A stretch of 21,683 bases of DNA from a virus. Shown piece after piece: positions 1 through 7,078 of this stretch. How positions within the stretch are numbered: the stretch's first letter is position 1; every line of letters starts with the position of its first letter. The position numbers were made by a program, and so were the translations under genes. The notes beneath the pieces were generated by a model that saw only the letters and a list, made by a program, of their open reading frames with translations, was not told the origin of the DNA and ran no database searches. The DNA lies in IMG/VR virus record IMGVR_UViG_3300020317_000016, positions 1 to 21,683 of that record. One strand, 5' to 3'.

Positions 1-2
1 AT

Positions 3-620
3 CTTGCATCTAAGAAAGAAATGGAAGATGCAATCAACGAAAAGTCTGTAGCAGATATGTCAAGAGCAAAGGCACTTAAAGGTCTATTCAGAATGTGTAC
101 ACCATATTTGGCAATGAAGAATATTCCCATGATTGCAGTCAATCACACATACAAAGAAATTGGGTTATTTCCGAAAGATATTGTGTCTGGTGGAACTGGC
201 ATTTATTACAGTGCAAACAACATTTGGATTCTTGGTCGCAGACAGAATAAAAAGGGAACCGAAATTCAAGGATATGATTTTGTTATCAATGTTGAAAAAT
301 CTAGGTTCGTTAAGGAAAAGTCCAAAATTCCCATTACGGTTTCTTGGGAAGGTGGCGTTGCACCTTGGTCTGGATTACTAGAAGTTGCTCTTGCTGGTGG
401 ATATGTTGTCAAGCCAAGTAACGGTTGGTATAGTTCAGTTGATATGAATACTGGTGAAGTGTCTGAGAAGAAAGTTCGTGAGGCTGGTACTCTTGAAGAA
501 AGTTTTTGGAAGCCTATATTTGATAGCACAGACTTTGCTGAATTTATTAAAAAGCAGTATACTATTGGGTATCAGACAGAAATTGATATGGATGAAGTTA
601 TAATGAATGGGGATGAATAA
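3..620 (+). CDS. uvsX: UvsX-like RecA-family recombinase, 5' truncated by window edge
   Basis: This is the C-terminal part of a T4 UvsX/RecA-type strand-exchange protein, which coats ssDNA and drives recombination-dependent replication and repair. The frame is open to the window's left edge, so the Walker A region lies outside. Visible features are the core segment 'YLAMKNIPMIAVNHTY', the loop-2-like DNA-binding stretch 'DIVSGGTGIYYSANNIWIL', and the C-terminal 'TVSWEGGVAPWSGLLEVA' region typical of UvsX. An in-frame ATG at 21 is internal, not the true start. The helicase gene two positions downstream reproduces the T4 uvsX-40-41 order. The stop overlaps the next start (TAATG). The family call rests on recognised sequence pattern and gene order. 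Confidence 0.9.
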   Translation, partial: LASKKEMEDAINEKSVADMSRAKALKGLFRMCTPYLAMKNIPMIAVNHTYKEIGLFPKDIVSGGTGIYYSANNIWILGRRQNKKGTEIQGYDFVINVEKSRFVKEKSKIPITVSWEGGVAPWSGLLEVALAGGYVVKPSNGWYSSVDMNTGEVSEKKVREAGTLEESFWKPIFDSTDFAEFIKKQYTIGYQTEIDMDEVIMNGDE

Positions 621-922
621 TGCCAGAATTTAAAGAAAGTATAGACTATGAACATATTCCACATCCAAAAGACGATAGAGCATGGTCAATTAGAATTTTA
701 GAGGGTGTATATTCTGAAACAGTAGTTTCTTTTGGAACAATCACACTTGATGGTGAGGATAATGAGGATAGTCAAATGACATTTGACTTCACGCTAGAAA
801 GTTCGCCAATAGATGATCTTGATGAAGGTAGTTTGGAGTTCCAAGACTTTGTTGGTAATCTATTGACTTCTATTATAGAGACTGCTATAATCAATAAAAC
901 AGGTGAAATGAAGGAACTGTAA
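620..922 (+). CDS. Small acidic protein between uvsX and helicase (gp40 position)
   Basis: This encodes an unrecognised 100-residue acidic protein. Its start overlaps the uvsX stop (TAATG) and its stop directly abuts the helicase start, so it is translationally coupled to both. It has no membrane segment, cysteine motif or known domain that I can see. It occupies the place of T4 gene 40, but I see no residue-level resemblance to gp40, so the match is positional only. A role in recombination or replication follows from context alone. Confidence 0.75.
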   Translation: MPEFKESIDYEHIPHPKDDRAWSIRILEGVYSETVVSFGTITLDGEDNEDSQMTFDFTLESSPIDDLDEGSLEFQDFVGNLLTSIIETAIINKTGEMKEL

Positions 923-2296
923 TTGTCTAATATTGAACAAATAATTCTAAAAAACTTAATCTCTGATGAAAAGTATATGCGTAAGGTTTTACCTTTTATA
1001 AAACCAGAGTATTTTGAGGGCGTGTATCGGCAAATGTTTACCAATGTTGGCGTATATGCTGGTAAATACAATAGATTGCCCACTCAAGAAGCGTTTAGAA
1101 TTGAGATTGATGAATCAGATCGTTATACTGATGAGCAATATAGACATGCTATGGAGATTATACCACAAATCTTTGATGGAACACCCTCAGATGAAGAACA
1201 TCTTTTAGAGGTTACTGAGAAGTGGTGTCAAGACCGCGCACTATTCAATGCAGTGATGGAATCAATTAGTATCATTGATGGAAAGCATGAAACACTTTCT
1301 AAAAATGCTTTACCTGATATTCTAAGCACTGCATTGGGTGTTTCATTTGATACGAATGTTGGTCACGACTATCTTGGAAATTTTGAAGAACGCTATGAAT
1401 TTTATCATCGCACTGAAGAACGATTACCTTTTGATCTTGAATATTTTAATCTGATCACTAAAGGTGGTTTGCCTAAGAAAACCTTAAATATCATCTTGGC
1501 TGGTACTGGTGTGGGTAAATCCCTTTTTATGTGTCACCAAGCAGCGGCAGCACTTTCAGACGGTAAGAATGTTTTGTATATCACAATGGAAATGGCAGAA
1601 GAAAGGATTGCTGAAAGAATTGATGCAAATCTTTTAAATATCCCTATTGATCAAATTACTACTTTAAGTAGAGAAAACTTTTCTGAGAGAGTTGCCAATA
1701 TTTCAAAGAGAACAAATGGTAAATTAATTATTAAAGAATATCCTACTGGTCAAGCAAATGTTTCTCATTTTAGAAGTCTGCTAAGTGAACTTAAATTAAA
1801 AAAATCATTTGAGCCAGATATTATTTTTATAGATTATCTAAATATTTGCGCTAGTAGCAGAATGAAGGCTATGGGGGGATCAATAAATTCTTACACCTAT
1901 ATCAAAGCAATCGCGGAAGAAATGCGAGGACTCGCAGTTGAATTCAACGTACCGATTGTCTCAGCAACACAAACAACAAGATCAGGCTTTTCAAATTCTG
2001 ATATTGGATTAGAGGATACTTCTGAATCATTCGGCCTTCCAGCGACAGCAGATTTAATGTTTGCACTCATATCTAATGAAGAACTAGAAGAAATGGGGCA
2101 AATTGCAGTTAAACAGTTAAAGAATAGGTACAATGATCCTACATACAAAAAGCGGTTTGTTATAGGCGTTGACCGTTCTAAAATGAGGTTGTTTGATGTG
2201 AGTGATGATCAACAAACTCTAATGGATGATGGTCCAGTATTTGATAAAACCCCTCAAGGACAAGATGCTGAAAAATATAAGGATTTTAAACTATGA
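923..2296 (+). CDS. 41: Replicative DNA helicase, gp41/DnaB family
   Basis: This is a hexameric 5'-3' replicative helicase that unwinds DNA at the phage fork and works with primase. At 457 aa it is close to T4 gp41. The N-terminal ~150 residues match the DnaB-like helical domain, followed by a RecA-type motor. Walker A is GTGVGKS at residues 194-200. The next motif, 'NVLYITMEMAEERIAERID', is typical of DnaB H1a. Walker B lies in 'DIIFIDYLN' with Asp304, and 'VPIVSATQTTRSG' is the H3 motif with its Gln. The start is TTG at 923, immediately after the preceding stop; no ATG gives a full N-terminus. The stop overlaps the next ATG (ATGA). Confidence 0.93.
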   Translation: MSNIEQIILKNLISDEKYMRKVLPFIKPEYFEGVYRQMFTNVGVYAGKYNRLPTQEAFRIEIDESDRYTDEQYRHAMEIIPQIFDGTPSDEEHLLEVTEKWCQDRALFNAVMESISIIDGKHETLSKNALPDILSTALGVSFDTNVGHDYLGNFEERYEFYHRTEERLPFDLEYFNLITKGGLPKKTLNIILAGTGVGKSLFMCHQAAAALSDGKNVLYITMEMAEERIAERIDANLLNIPIDQITTLSRENFSERVANISKRTNGKLIIKEYPTGQANVSHFRSLLSELKLKKSFEPDIIFIDYLNICASSRMKAMGGSINSYTYIKAIAEEMRGLAVEFNVPIVSATQTTRSGFSNSDIGLEDTSESFGLPATADLMFALISNEELEEMGQIAVKQLKNRYNDPTYKKRFVIGVDRSKMRLFDVSDDQQTLMDDGPVFDKTPQGQDAEKYKDFKL

Positions 2297-2808
2297 ATAG
2301 AGCGAATTGGTTAGCAAATCAAATTAGATCAAACAATTATAAGATTGGTGTAGAACTAGGAGTGTTGAGAGGACCAACATTTAAGTTTATCGTGGAAAAT
2401 TGTAGAAACACAAACCATATTGGGGTTGATGTATTTTTAAACGATAAGATTTGGAAAGCAAAAGATATATCAACCACAGAGGAATTGTGTGAACAACCAC
2501 CTGTTGAATGGTATGGTGAACTTATTAAATTTTGTGAAGGTTTTGATGGTAGAGCAAAATTGATTAGAGACTTCACACATCTTGCACATAATCAGTTTGA
2601 AGATGGTTCTCTTGATTACGTTTTTGTTGATGCTTCACATGATGGTGATTCCGTAAAAAGAGATATTGAATTATGGACTCCAAAAATTAGAAAAGGTGGA
2701 TTGGTATCTGGACATGATATAAATCTTATTCAAGTAGCAATGGCTGTTGTGCAATCAACACCGAAACACGAAGTAGGTCCAGATAATGTATGGTGGTATG
2801 TAAAATAA
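2293..2808 (+). CDS. Class I SAM-dependent methyltransferase-like protein
   Basis: This 171-residue protein has a small Rossmann-type methyltransferase layout. 'IGVELGVLRGPTFKFI' resembles motif I (the SAM-binding glycine loop), 'HIGVDVF' fits the acidic end of beta-2, and 'DYVFVDASHDGDSVKRDIELW' followed by 'RKGGLVSGHDI' matches the Methyltransf_24-type 'vDg.H.y..v..Di..w' pattern. It starts in a 4-nt ATGA overlap with the helicase gene, so it is co-translated. The substrate cannot be told from the sequence; DNA, sugar or small-molecule methylation are all possible. The segment near 'ELGVLRG' is a relaxed version of the usual GxGxG loop. Confidence 0.7.
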   Translation: MNRANWLANQIRSNNYKIGVELGVLRGPTFKFIVENCRNTNHIGVDVFLNDKIWKAKDISTTEELCEQPPVEWYGELIKFCEGFDGRAKLIRDFTHLAHNQFEDGSLDYVFVDASHDGDSVKRDIELWTPKIRKGGLVSGHDINLIQVAMAVVQSTPKHEVGPDNVWWYVK

Positions 2809-2830
2809 TGAAATTGAAAAGTCAAATGAA

Positions 2831-2838
2831 TATAAATA
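2831..2838 (+). promoter_or_regulatory. TATAAATA box, possible T4-type late promoter
   Basis: This is an exact TATAAATA match in the short gap before the 2872 gene, with no TTGACA-like -35 at a suitable distance. T4-type late promoters consist of this -10 box alone. Since the neighbours are replication and metabolism genes, it could be a chance match in AT-rich DNA. Confidence 0.4.
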
Positions 2839-2871
2839 TAGTTGACCCAGAAAAATGGAGTAATCTTACAA

Positions 2872-3120
2872 ATGGATGATTTTTTAGATCAAGAGAGTGT
2901 AGATAAGATTTCTCAATTATGGGATAAATTTCATAAAGTAGTTGCGGATTTAAATGACGAAGAATTCAGTCATCTTGAAATTGCAGGACTAATGCAAGCA
3001 TATGCTTTAAAACTTTATAGAATGAAGTTAACTGACGATGAGTATCGGGGAATGTTAAACTATATATTCTTACAGCATAATCGTATCATGGAAGATAACG
3101 AGTCAAAAACACTACATTAA
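2872..3120 (+). CDS. Small helical protein of unknown function
   Basis: This encodes an 82-residue, mostly helical, acidic protein that I do not recognise. The ATG at 2872 is chosen because GGAG lies 11 nt upstream; an upstream TTG at 2842 in the same frame is disfavoured because it lies before this ribosome-binding site. It sits between the methyltransferase-like gene and thyX, with 11 nt to the latter. No catalytic motif or membrane segment is visible. Confidence 0.65.
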   Translation: MDDFLDQESVDKISQLWDKFHKVVADLNDEEFSHLEIAGLMQAYALKLYRMKLTDDEYRGMLNYIFLQHNRIMEDNESKTLH

Positions 3121-3131
3121 AGGACTATATT

Positions 3132-3815
3132 ATGAAAGCAGTTTTAAAAGCATACACGCAAGTACATGAATCGCCAGCCTTGGGTGATCTACAAGAATTT
3201 GTCGCATATTGCGCTAGGGTATCAAATCCTTCAAATCAAATCAATAGTGCTACTAGCGAAAAACTTCTACAATATCTGATCAAACATAAGCATTGGTCAC
3301 CGCTAGAAATGGTATCTGCTACAATGGAGATTGAAGCCACAAGAGATATTGCCCGACAACTCTTGCGGCATAGGTCATTCTCATTTCAAGAGTTTTCTCA
3401 GAGATATGCTAATGTTGATGAATTTGGCGATAATATGTTTGAACTTTGTGAAGCAAGACTTCAAGATACTAAAAATAGACAGAATAGTATAGAAACAGAT
3501 GATGCTGATTTACAATCTGCATGGTATATAATGCAACAAGAGGTGATTGATAAGGTTGAAGAAGCATATCTTTGGGCGATTGGTAATGGTATAGCCAAAG
3601 AGCAAGCAAGAAAAGTTTTGCCAGAAGGTCTTACAATGTCGCGTCTGTATGTCAATGGAACGCTAAGATCGTGGATTCATTACATTGAATTGAGAAGTGC
3701 AAATGGAACTCAAAAAGAACATAGAGAATTAGCCATACAATGTGGAAAAGCAATTTCTTTAATATTTCCACTGGCAAGTGACTTTTTTAACGAAATAGAT
3801 TTATACCCAACATAA
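3132..3815 (+). CDS. thyX: Flavin-dependent thymidylate synthase ThyX
   Basis: ThyX converts dUMP to dTMP using FAD, NADPH and methylene-tetrahydrofolate, supplying dTMP for phage DNA synthesis independently of ThyA. The diagnostic RHRX7S motif is complete: Arg79-His80-Arg81 and Ser89, followed by QRY (residues 90-92). The N-terminal 'SPLEMVSATMEIEATRDIARQLLRH' and the C-terminal 'TLRSWIHYIELRS' segment are also family-typical. The 227-aa length is normal for the family. A good ribosome-binding site (AAAGGA) precedes the ATG. No feature suggests inactivation. Confidence 0.95.
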   Translation: MKAVLKAYTQVHESPALGDLQEFVAYCARVSNPSNQINSATSEKLLQYLIKHKHWSPLEMVSATMEIEATRDIARQLLRHRSFSFQEFSQRYANVDEFGDNMFELCEARLQDTKNRQNSIETDDADLQSAWYIMQQEVIDKVEEAYLWAIGNGIAKEQARKVLPEGLTMSRLYVNGTLRSWIHYIELRSANGTQKEHRELAIQCGKAISLIFPLASDFFNEIDLYPT

Positions 3816-3828
3816 AAAGGAGAATAAA

Positions 3829-4071
3829 ATGGGAAAGAGACTTTCAACTTTTTGGTCCGATAACAGTAATGATTATTGCGAAATTCATTTTGATTATAAA
3901 GAAGAGTATGCGTATATAAAATATTTTACAGAAAATGGAACAAAATATTTTGAAGAAACCTTTCCCAACAATTCCCTAAGATATGTGGAAGATGCAGCAG
4001 AAAATTGGGCATTGGGTTATAAAGATTTATCTCCAGAGCATCACACACAATATACTTTAAAATTTGGTTGA
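3829..4071 (+). CDS. Small protein of unknown function
   Basis: This is an 80-residue protein rich in aromatic and acidic residues and not recognised. An AAAAGGAG ribosome-binding site precedes the ATG at 3829, 13 nt after thyX, so it is probably in the thyX transcript. Its stop codon is embedded in the -35 box of the next promoter (TTGACA at 4068). No membrane segment is seen; it looks like a small soluble beta-rich protein. Confidence 0.7.
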   Translation: MGKRLSTFWSDNSNDYCEIHFDYKEEYAYIKYFTENGTKYFEETFPNNSLRYVEDAAENWALGYKDLSPEHHTQYTLKFG

Positions 4072-4096
4072 CAAATGATTTGTAGTATGTCATAAT
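4068..4096 (+). promoter_or_regulatory. Sigma70-type promoter before cell-wall hydrolase
   Basis: TTGACA at 4068-4073, a 17-nt spacer and CATAAT at 4091-4096 form a near-consensus host-type promoter. TAATAT, 2 nt further on, is an alternative -10. The -35 overlaps the stop codon of the previous gene. The leader then carries GAATCA at 4109, a motif shared with the promoters of the 16.4-19.2 kb block, which suggests common early-type regulation. Confidence 0.7.
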
Positions 4097-4128
4097 ATAG
4101 GCATAAACGAATCAGAACAGGACAACAA

Positions 4129-4734
4129 ATGAAGCGTATAACAACTATCGGAATATTAGCAGTTAATTGTGCTATTGCCGCTGGTATTGGCTATGCTGTT
4201 TTTGAAGCAAAAAAGCAAGTATCTGATACTACTGAGGCAGTAGAACAACTAGCAGAAGAAAGAGCAAATGAAATTGCAGAAGAACATGCAATTGAACTTG
4301 CTTATCAAGCAGAACAAGTAAAACAAGTACAGTGTTTGGCAACAAACATATATTACGAAACTATGGCATCTTCTTTGGCTGATGCCATGGCTGTTACGGA
4401 TGTGGTTCTCAATAGAGTAGCACATGAAAAATATCCAAGCACACCGTGTGAGGTTGTTCATCAATCTTATCTAAACGATAAGGGTGTACCATTACTCAAT
4501 AAATGTCAATTCAGTTGGTATTGTGATGGTAAGGCAGATGAACCACAGAATGAAAATTCTTGGACAAAATCTGTTGATCACGCTGTTGCAATGTATAGTG
4601 GTGGAGATTGGCGTGGATTAACTGAAGGTTCAACACACTATCACGCAACATATGTTTCTCCATCATGGGCTAAAGAATTCACTAAAATAGTTCAGATTGG
4701 CGCACATATTTTTTATCGCATGGAAGATAAATGA
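4129..4734 (+). CDS. SleB-type cell-wall hydrolase (endolysin) with N-terminal membrane anchor
   Basis: This is a peptidoglycan hydrolase of the Hydrolase_2/SleB family (lytic transglycosylase-like), probably the phage endolysin. Residues ~1-25 form a hydrophobic segment with few polar residues, followed by an acidic helical linker (~30-65) and the catalytic domain. 'CLATNIYYE' carries the expected catalytic Glu77. Then come 'VVLNRV', 'CQFSWYCDG' and 'THYHATYVSPSWA', all hallmarks of the family. An N-terminal membrane segment on a lysis enzyme fits a signal-arrest-release (SAR) endolysin, though a plain membrane anchor or uncleaved signal is possible. It has its own promoter, and its stop overlaps the next start. 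The small membrane genes downstream are candidate holin and spanin partners. Confidence 0.85.
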   Translation: MKRITTIGILAVNCAIAAGIGYAVFEAKKQVSDTTEAVEQLAEERANEIAEEHAIELAYQAEQVKQVQCLATNIYYETMASSLADAMAVTDVVLNRVAHEKYPSTPCEVVHQSYLNDKGVPLLNKCQFSWYCDGKADEPQNENSWTKSVDHAVAMYSGGDWRGLTEGSTHYHATYVSPSWAKEFTKIVQIGAHIFYRMEDK

Positions 4735-5303
4735 ATATATTTATTTTAGATAATGACCCTACTATTGCTGCAAAATTGCAATGTGACAAGCACGTTGTAA
4801 AGATGATTGTGGAGAGCGCACAAATGCTCTCCACGGCACATCGTATGTTGGATGGTGATCAAGAGTTGCGTCCTTCTAAGTCTGGAAAAAGAATGGTTAA
4901 ATATTGGGTCTTGCCAGATAGTCGTGAAAATGTTATATATAAAGCAGTGCATATGGGTCATCCATGTACTGTTTGGACTATGAAGAATGATAACAACTAC
5001 AATTGGCATTATAATCATTTTGTTGCCCTTTGCAGAGAATATACATATCGGTATGGTAAAGTACATGCCACAGAAAAATTACTAAAAGAACCATTATCAA
5101 AACCACCTAAAAATATAAAATCAGGTTACAAATACTTGATGAGTCCATTCGCACTTGCTATGCAACATGAACCACAATGTATAAATGAGAGTGACCCAAT
5201 AAAATCATATCAAGACTACTACAACACGAAACAGAAAAATTTTAAGATGGTTTGGACAAAACGACAAATACCCGAATGGTTTAAGGAAAATATTAATGAG
5301 TGA
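4731..5303 (+). CDS. Conserved-looking phage protein of unknown function
   Basis: This 190-residue protein begins 'MNIFILDNDPTIAAKLQCDK', followed by 'HVVKMIVESAQMLSTAHR', and later has 'HPCTVWTMKNDNNYNWHYNH'. The pattern recalls an uncharacterised family that I associate with marine phages. It is rich in His, Trp and Tyr. The clustered His, Cys and Asp residues (D-P...CDKH...SAQML.TAH) could be a metal or catalytic site, but I cannot name a reaction. Some such proteins may be labelled DNA glycosylase-like; I see no DenV motif and do not adopt that. It overlaps the endolysin stop by 4 nt and the next gene by 8 nt. Confidence 0.75.
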   Translation: MNIFILDNDPTIAAKLQCDKHVVKMIVESAQMLSTAHRMLDGDQELRPSKSGKRMVKYWVLPDSRENVIYKAVHMGHPCTVWTMKNDNNYNWHYNHFVALCREYTYRYGKVHATEKLLKEPLSKPPKNIKSGYKYLMSPFALAMQHEPQCINESDPIKSYQDYYNTKQKNFKMVWTKRQIPEWFKENINE

Positions 5304-5469
5304 AGAACATAACTATTGTACCACAAAAGGTTTAGGATGGGCATTTCTTGTACTTGTCTTTATGATATTAGGATTACCTGTCATTATGCTAATGTTGACA
5401 GTAGGTCTTGAAGATTATGGTATGTACTGTAACATGAATTTACTGCCTTGTTTTGGATTAAGCGAATGA
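5296..5469 (+). CDS. Small membrane protein, 57 aa
   Basis: This short ORF starts at an ATG overlapping the previous stop by 8 nt. It has a hydrophilic N-terminus (~14 residues), one long hydrophobic segment (~residues 15-37, 'LGWAFLVLVFMILGLPVIML') and a short tail with two cysteines. One membrane helix and close linkage to the cell-wall hydrolase make it a holin, antiholin or inner-membrane candidate, but no signature proves this. Coding potential is supported by the coupled overlap and the membrane-protein composition. Confidence 0.6.
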   Translation: MSEEHNYCTTKGLGWAFLVLVFMILGLPVIMLMLTVGLEDYGMYCNMNLLPCFGLSE

Positions 5470-5473
5470 TACT

Positions 5474-5674
5474 ATGAAAACTGAAATGATTACGGATGTT
5501 CGCCCTAGATTTTGGGATAGAACTAAACGTAAATATCAGATAACTTATCCAGATGGAACAACAGACATATGGGAAAATATTACAATTTCAGAGTGTCTAA
5601 CAAAGTATAACAATTTGAGTCCATACGATAATGGATTGCAACTATTAGAGATATTAGAAGATGAAAAAGATTAG
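5474..5674 (+). CDS. Small soluble protein, 66 aa
   Basis: This is a 66-residue protein with a 'KYQITYPDGTTDIWENIT' stretch that looks like a short beta-hairpin domain. The family is not recognised. It lies 4 nt after the previous stop and overlaps the next gene by 14 nt. The phage genes on both sides are very small and tightly packed, consistent with one transcript. Confidence 0.6.
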   Translation: MKTEMITDVRPRFWDRTKRKYQITYPDGTTDIWENITISECLTKYNNLSPYDNGLQLLEILEDEKD

Positions 5675-5831
5675 GAATAAAGTAGCAGCATACAGAGTAC
5701 ATGAATATATCAGGCTCTTTGATTTTCATAAACCTCTACTATCACAGATGCCAGTTATTATGTTGATTGCAATGATATTTGGCATGTTGTTTCTTGCTAT
5801 ACCTGTAATATACTCAGAAGGTGGACACTAA
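5661..5831 (+). CDS. Small membrane protein, 56 aa
   Basis: The ORF opens inside the end of the previous gene. Its N-terminal ~30 residues are basic (MKKIRNK...), followed by one strongly hydrophobic segment ('MPVIMLIAMIFGMLFLAIPV') and a very short tail. This orientation predicts N-terminus in, one pass. Its stop overlaps the next ATG by one base (TAATG). It is a candidate lysis-related or membrane-remodelling protein; the function is not known. Confidence 0.6.
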   Translation: MKKIRNKVAAYRVHEYIRLFDFHKPLLSQMPVIMLIAMIFGMLFLAIPVIYSEGGH

Positions 5832-5953
5832 TGGCAATTGCTATTGGAACATTTTGTCTATGTTTTTGGTTTGCAATAATTTGTACTTTCTTGTGGGTAA
5901 GATATGAAGATAAAAAACAATACCCTGAAAAATATTTGAATTGGTTAAAATAA
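5831..5953 (+). CDS. Very small membrane protein, 40 aa
   Basis: This 40-codon ORF is joined by one-base TAATG overlaps to the genes on both sides, the main evidence that it is real. The N-terminal ~22 residues are hydrophobic ('IAIGTFCLCFWFAIICTFLW'), followed by a basic and acidic tail. The function is unknown. Together with its neighbours it makes a run of tiny membrane proteins. Confidence 0.55.
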   Translation: MAIAIGTFCLCFWFAIICTFLWVRYEDKKQYPEKYLNWLK

Positions 5954-6153
5954 TGAGTAAAGAAATAAAAGATGCGGCACAACAACAAGCAGAGCAAGCG
6001 TTTGATGGTTTTATGTTATGGATGAAAAGAGGCGCATATATATCTGTAGCGATATTATTGTTTGTAGTGGTTGGTTGTAATTCTGGGGTTGACACTGATG
6101 CATATCCAGCATATAATGGTGAACAATATGATCCTCAAGGTATGAGTGAATAA
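5953..6153 (+). CDS. Small lipoprotein-like membrane protein
   Basis: The ATG at 5953 overlaps the preceding stop; a TTG at 5941 in the same frame is disfavoured. Residues 1-25 are polar, then comes a hydrophobic stretch ending in a lipobox-like 'VVVGC' with Cys42, and a short acidic tail. Starting at the internal Met24 gives a classical lipoprotein signal (MKRGAYISVAILLFVVVGC). A small outer-membrane lipoprotein near an endolysin is what an o-spanin looks like, but the tail is short (~24 residues) and the role is inference. Confidence 0.6.
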   Translation: MSKEIKDAAQQQAEQAFDGFMLWMKRGAYISVAILLFVVVGCNSGVDTDAYPAYNGEQYDPQGMSE

Positions 6154-6392
6154 TGGTAAAGCCTAACTTAGATAATTGGAAATTAAACTTAGAAGATATT
6201 CATTGGATTGAAAATTCTCTTAGTTACAGACTACAAAGATTGACAATGAAAAGACTTACTGTAAAAAAACAAAGCAGTAAAGATAATATAGACAATGAAA
6301 TAAAACATATAACAGAACTACAAGGAAAAATGTTTAACCAAAAAGAATGGCGCAGAGCAAAAGTAGGTAATACACCTTATATAAGTGGATAG
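6153..6392 (+). CDS. Small basic protein of unknown function
   Basis: This is a 79-residue, lysine-rich, helical protein with no membrane segment, not recognised. Its start overlaps the previous stop (TAATG). The helix-rich 'NSLSYRLQRLTMKRLTVKKQ' portion suggests a short coiled coil. It lies just upstream of the phosphoribosyltransferase gene. Confidence 0.6.
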   Translation: MVKPNLDNWKLNLEDIHWIENSLSYRLQRLTMKRLTVKKQSSKDNIDNEIKHITELQGKMFNQKEWRRAKVGNTPYISG

Positions 6393-6401
6393 GAAAATTA
6401 G

Positions 6402-6848
6402 ATGATTACTAGTGGAATGTCTTTAGGTAATAATGAACCCTCAGAGCAAATAGATTTATTTCAACAGCAGAAATTTACTTCTCATGCTGGAATCCCTATG
6501 ACATGGAAAATTGAAATGGATGCCATATCAGACAAAGAGTGGGATTGTCTAGCAGCAATGATTATGGATCATCAAAAAGAGCCTTTTTCAAAAGTTGTCG
6601 GTATTCCCAGAGGTGGAGTAAAATTACAAAATGCACTCAGAAAATATTCTGAGTGGGAAGCAAAACATCCATGGTTGGTAGTTGATGATGTATATACAAC
6701 TGGTACATCTTTTAGAGAATTTTGCACCACAAAGGAAACAATGTTTGCATATAAGTGGGTGGTGTTTGCAAGACAACCTACAGATAAAGATAGCGGTGTA
6801 AGAGCATTATTTACAATGCCAGAAAAATTTGAGCATCCGGGTTATTAA
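6402..6848 (+). CDS. Type I phosphoribosyltransferase-fold protein
   Basis: The PRPP-binding signature is clear: 'WLVVDDVYTTGTSF' with Asp95-Asp96 and Thr99-Thr100-Gly101-Thr102, as in orotate and purine phosphoribosyltransferases. 'FSKVVGIPRGGVKLQNAL' corresponds to the substrate/PPi-loop region ('GIPRGG'). At 148 aa it is shorter than typical OPRTs and lacks a clear hood domain, so the base substrate is not determinable. It may act on PRPP in purine or pyrimidine supply, or be a PRTase-fold regulator. Its stop overlaps the purS start by one base, which supports a nucleotide-synthesis role. Confidence 0.8.
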   Translation: MITSGMSLGNNEPSEQIDLFQQQKFTSHAGIPMTWKIEMDAISDKEWDCLAAMIMDHQKEPFSKVVGIPRGGVKLQNALRKYSEWEAKHPWLVVDDVYTTGTSFREFCTTKETMFAYKWVVFARQPTDKDSGVRALFTMPEKFEHPGY

Positions 6849-7078
6849 TGAGATATAAAGCAATGATATGTATTCGTAGAGGAATACTTGATAACGCTGG
6901 ACAAACAGTAACTTATGCGTTACAATCATTGGGCTGGCCCGAAGTGCAAGATGTGAGGATAGATAAGGTGATTGAATTTGATTTAGAAGAAAGCGATTGG
7001 CAAAAAGCAGAAGCAATCGCAAAATCTCAAACTAATGAAGTTATGGAATATTATGAGTTGGAAGAAGTAAAATGCTAA
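6848..7078 (+). CDS. purS: PurS, small subunit of FGAM synthase
   Basis: PurS is the ~80-residue subunit that bridges PurL and PurQ in phosphoribosylformylglycinamidine synthase (step 4 of purine synthesis). The 76-aa protein shows the family's pattern: a beta-strand, then 'RGILDNAGQTVTYALQSLGW', then 'VQDVRIDKVIEFDLE' and a helix ending 'NEVMEYYELEEV'. No purL or purQ is seen in the window, so it would act on the host complex or on genes elsewhere in the phage. It overlaps the PRTase stop by one base and the following P-loop gene by 7 nt. Confidence 0.88.
   Translation: MRYKAMICIRRGILDNAGQTVTYALQSLGWPEVQDVRIDKVIEFDLEESDWQKAEAIAKSQTNEVMEYYELEEVKC

Noticed and set aside
4731-5303. Pyrimidine-dimer glycosylase (DenV-like) for the 190-aa protein
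   Set aside because: A general resemblance came to mind, but none of DenV's recognisable N-terminal or catalytic sequence could be identified, so it is left as unknown.
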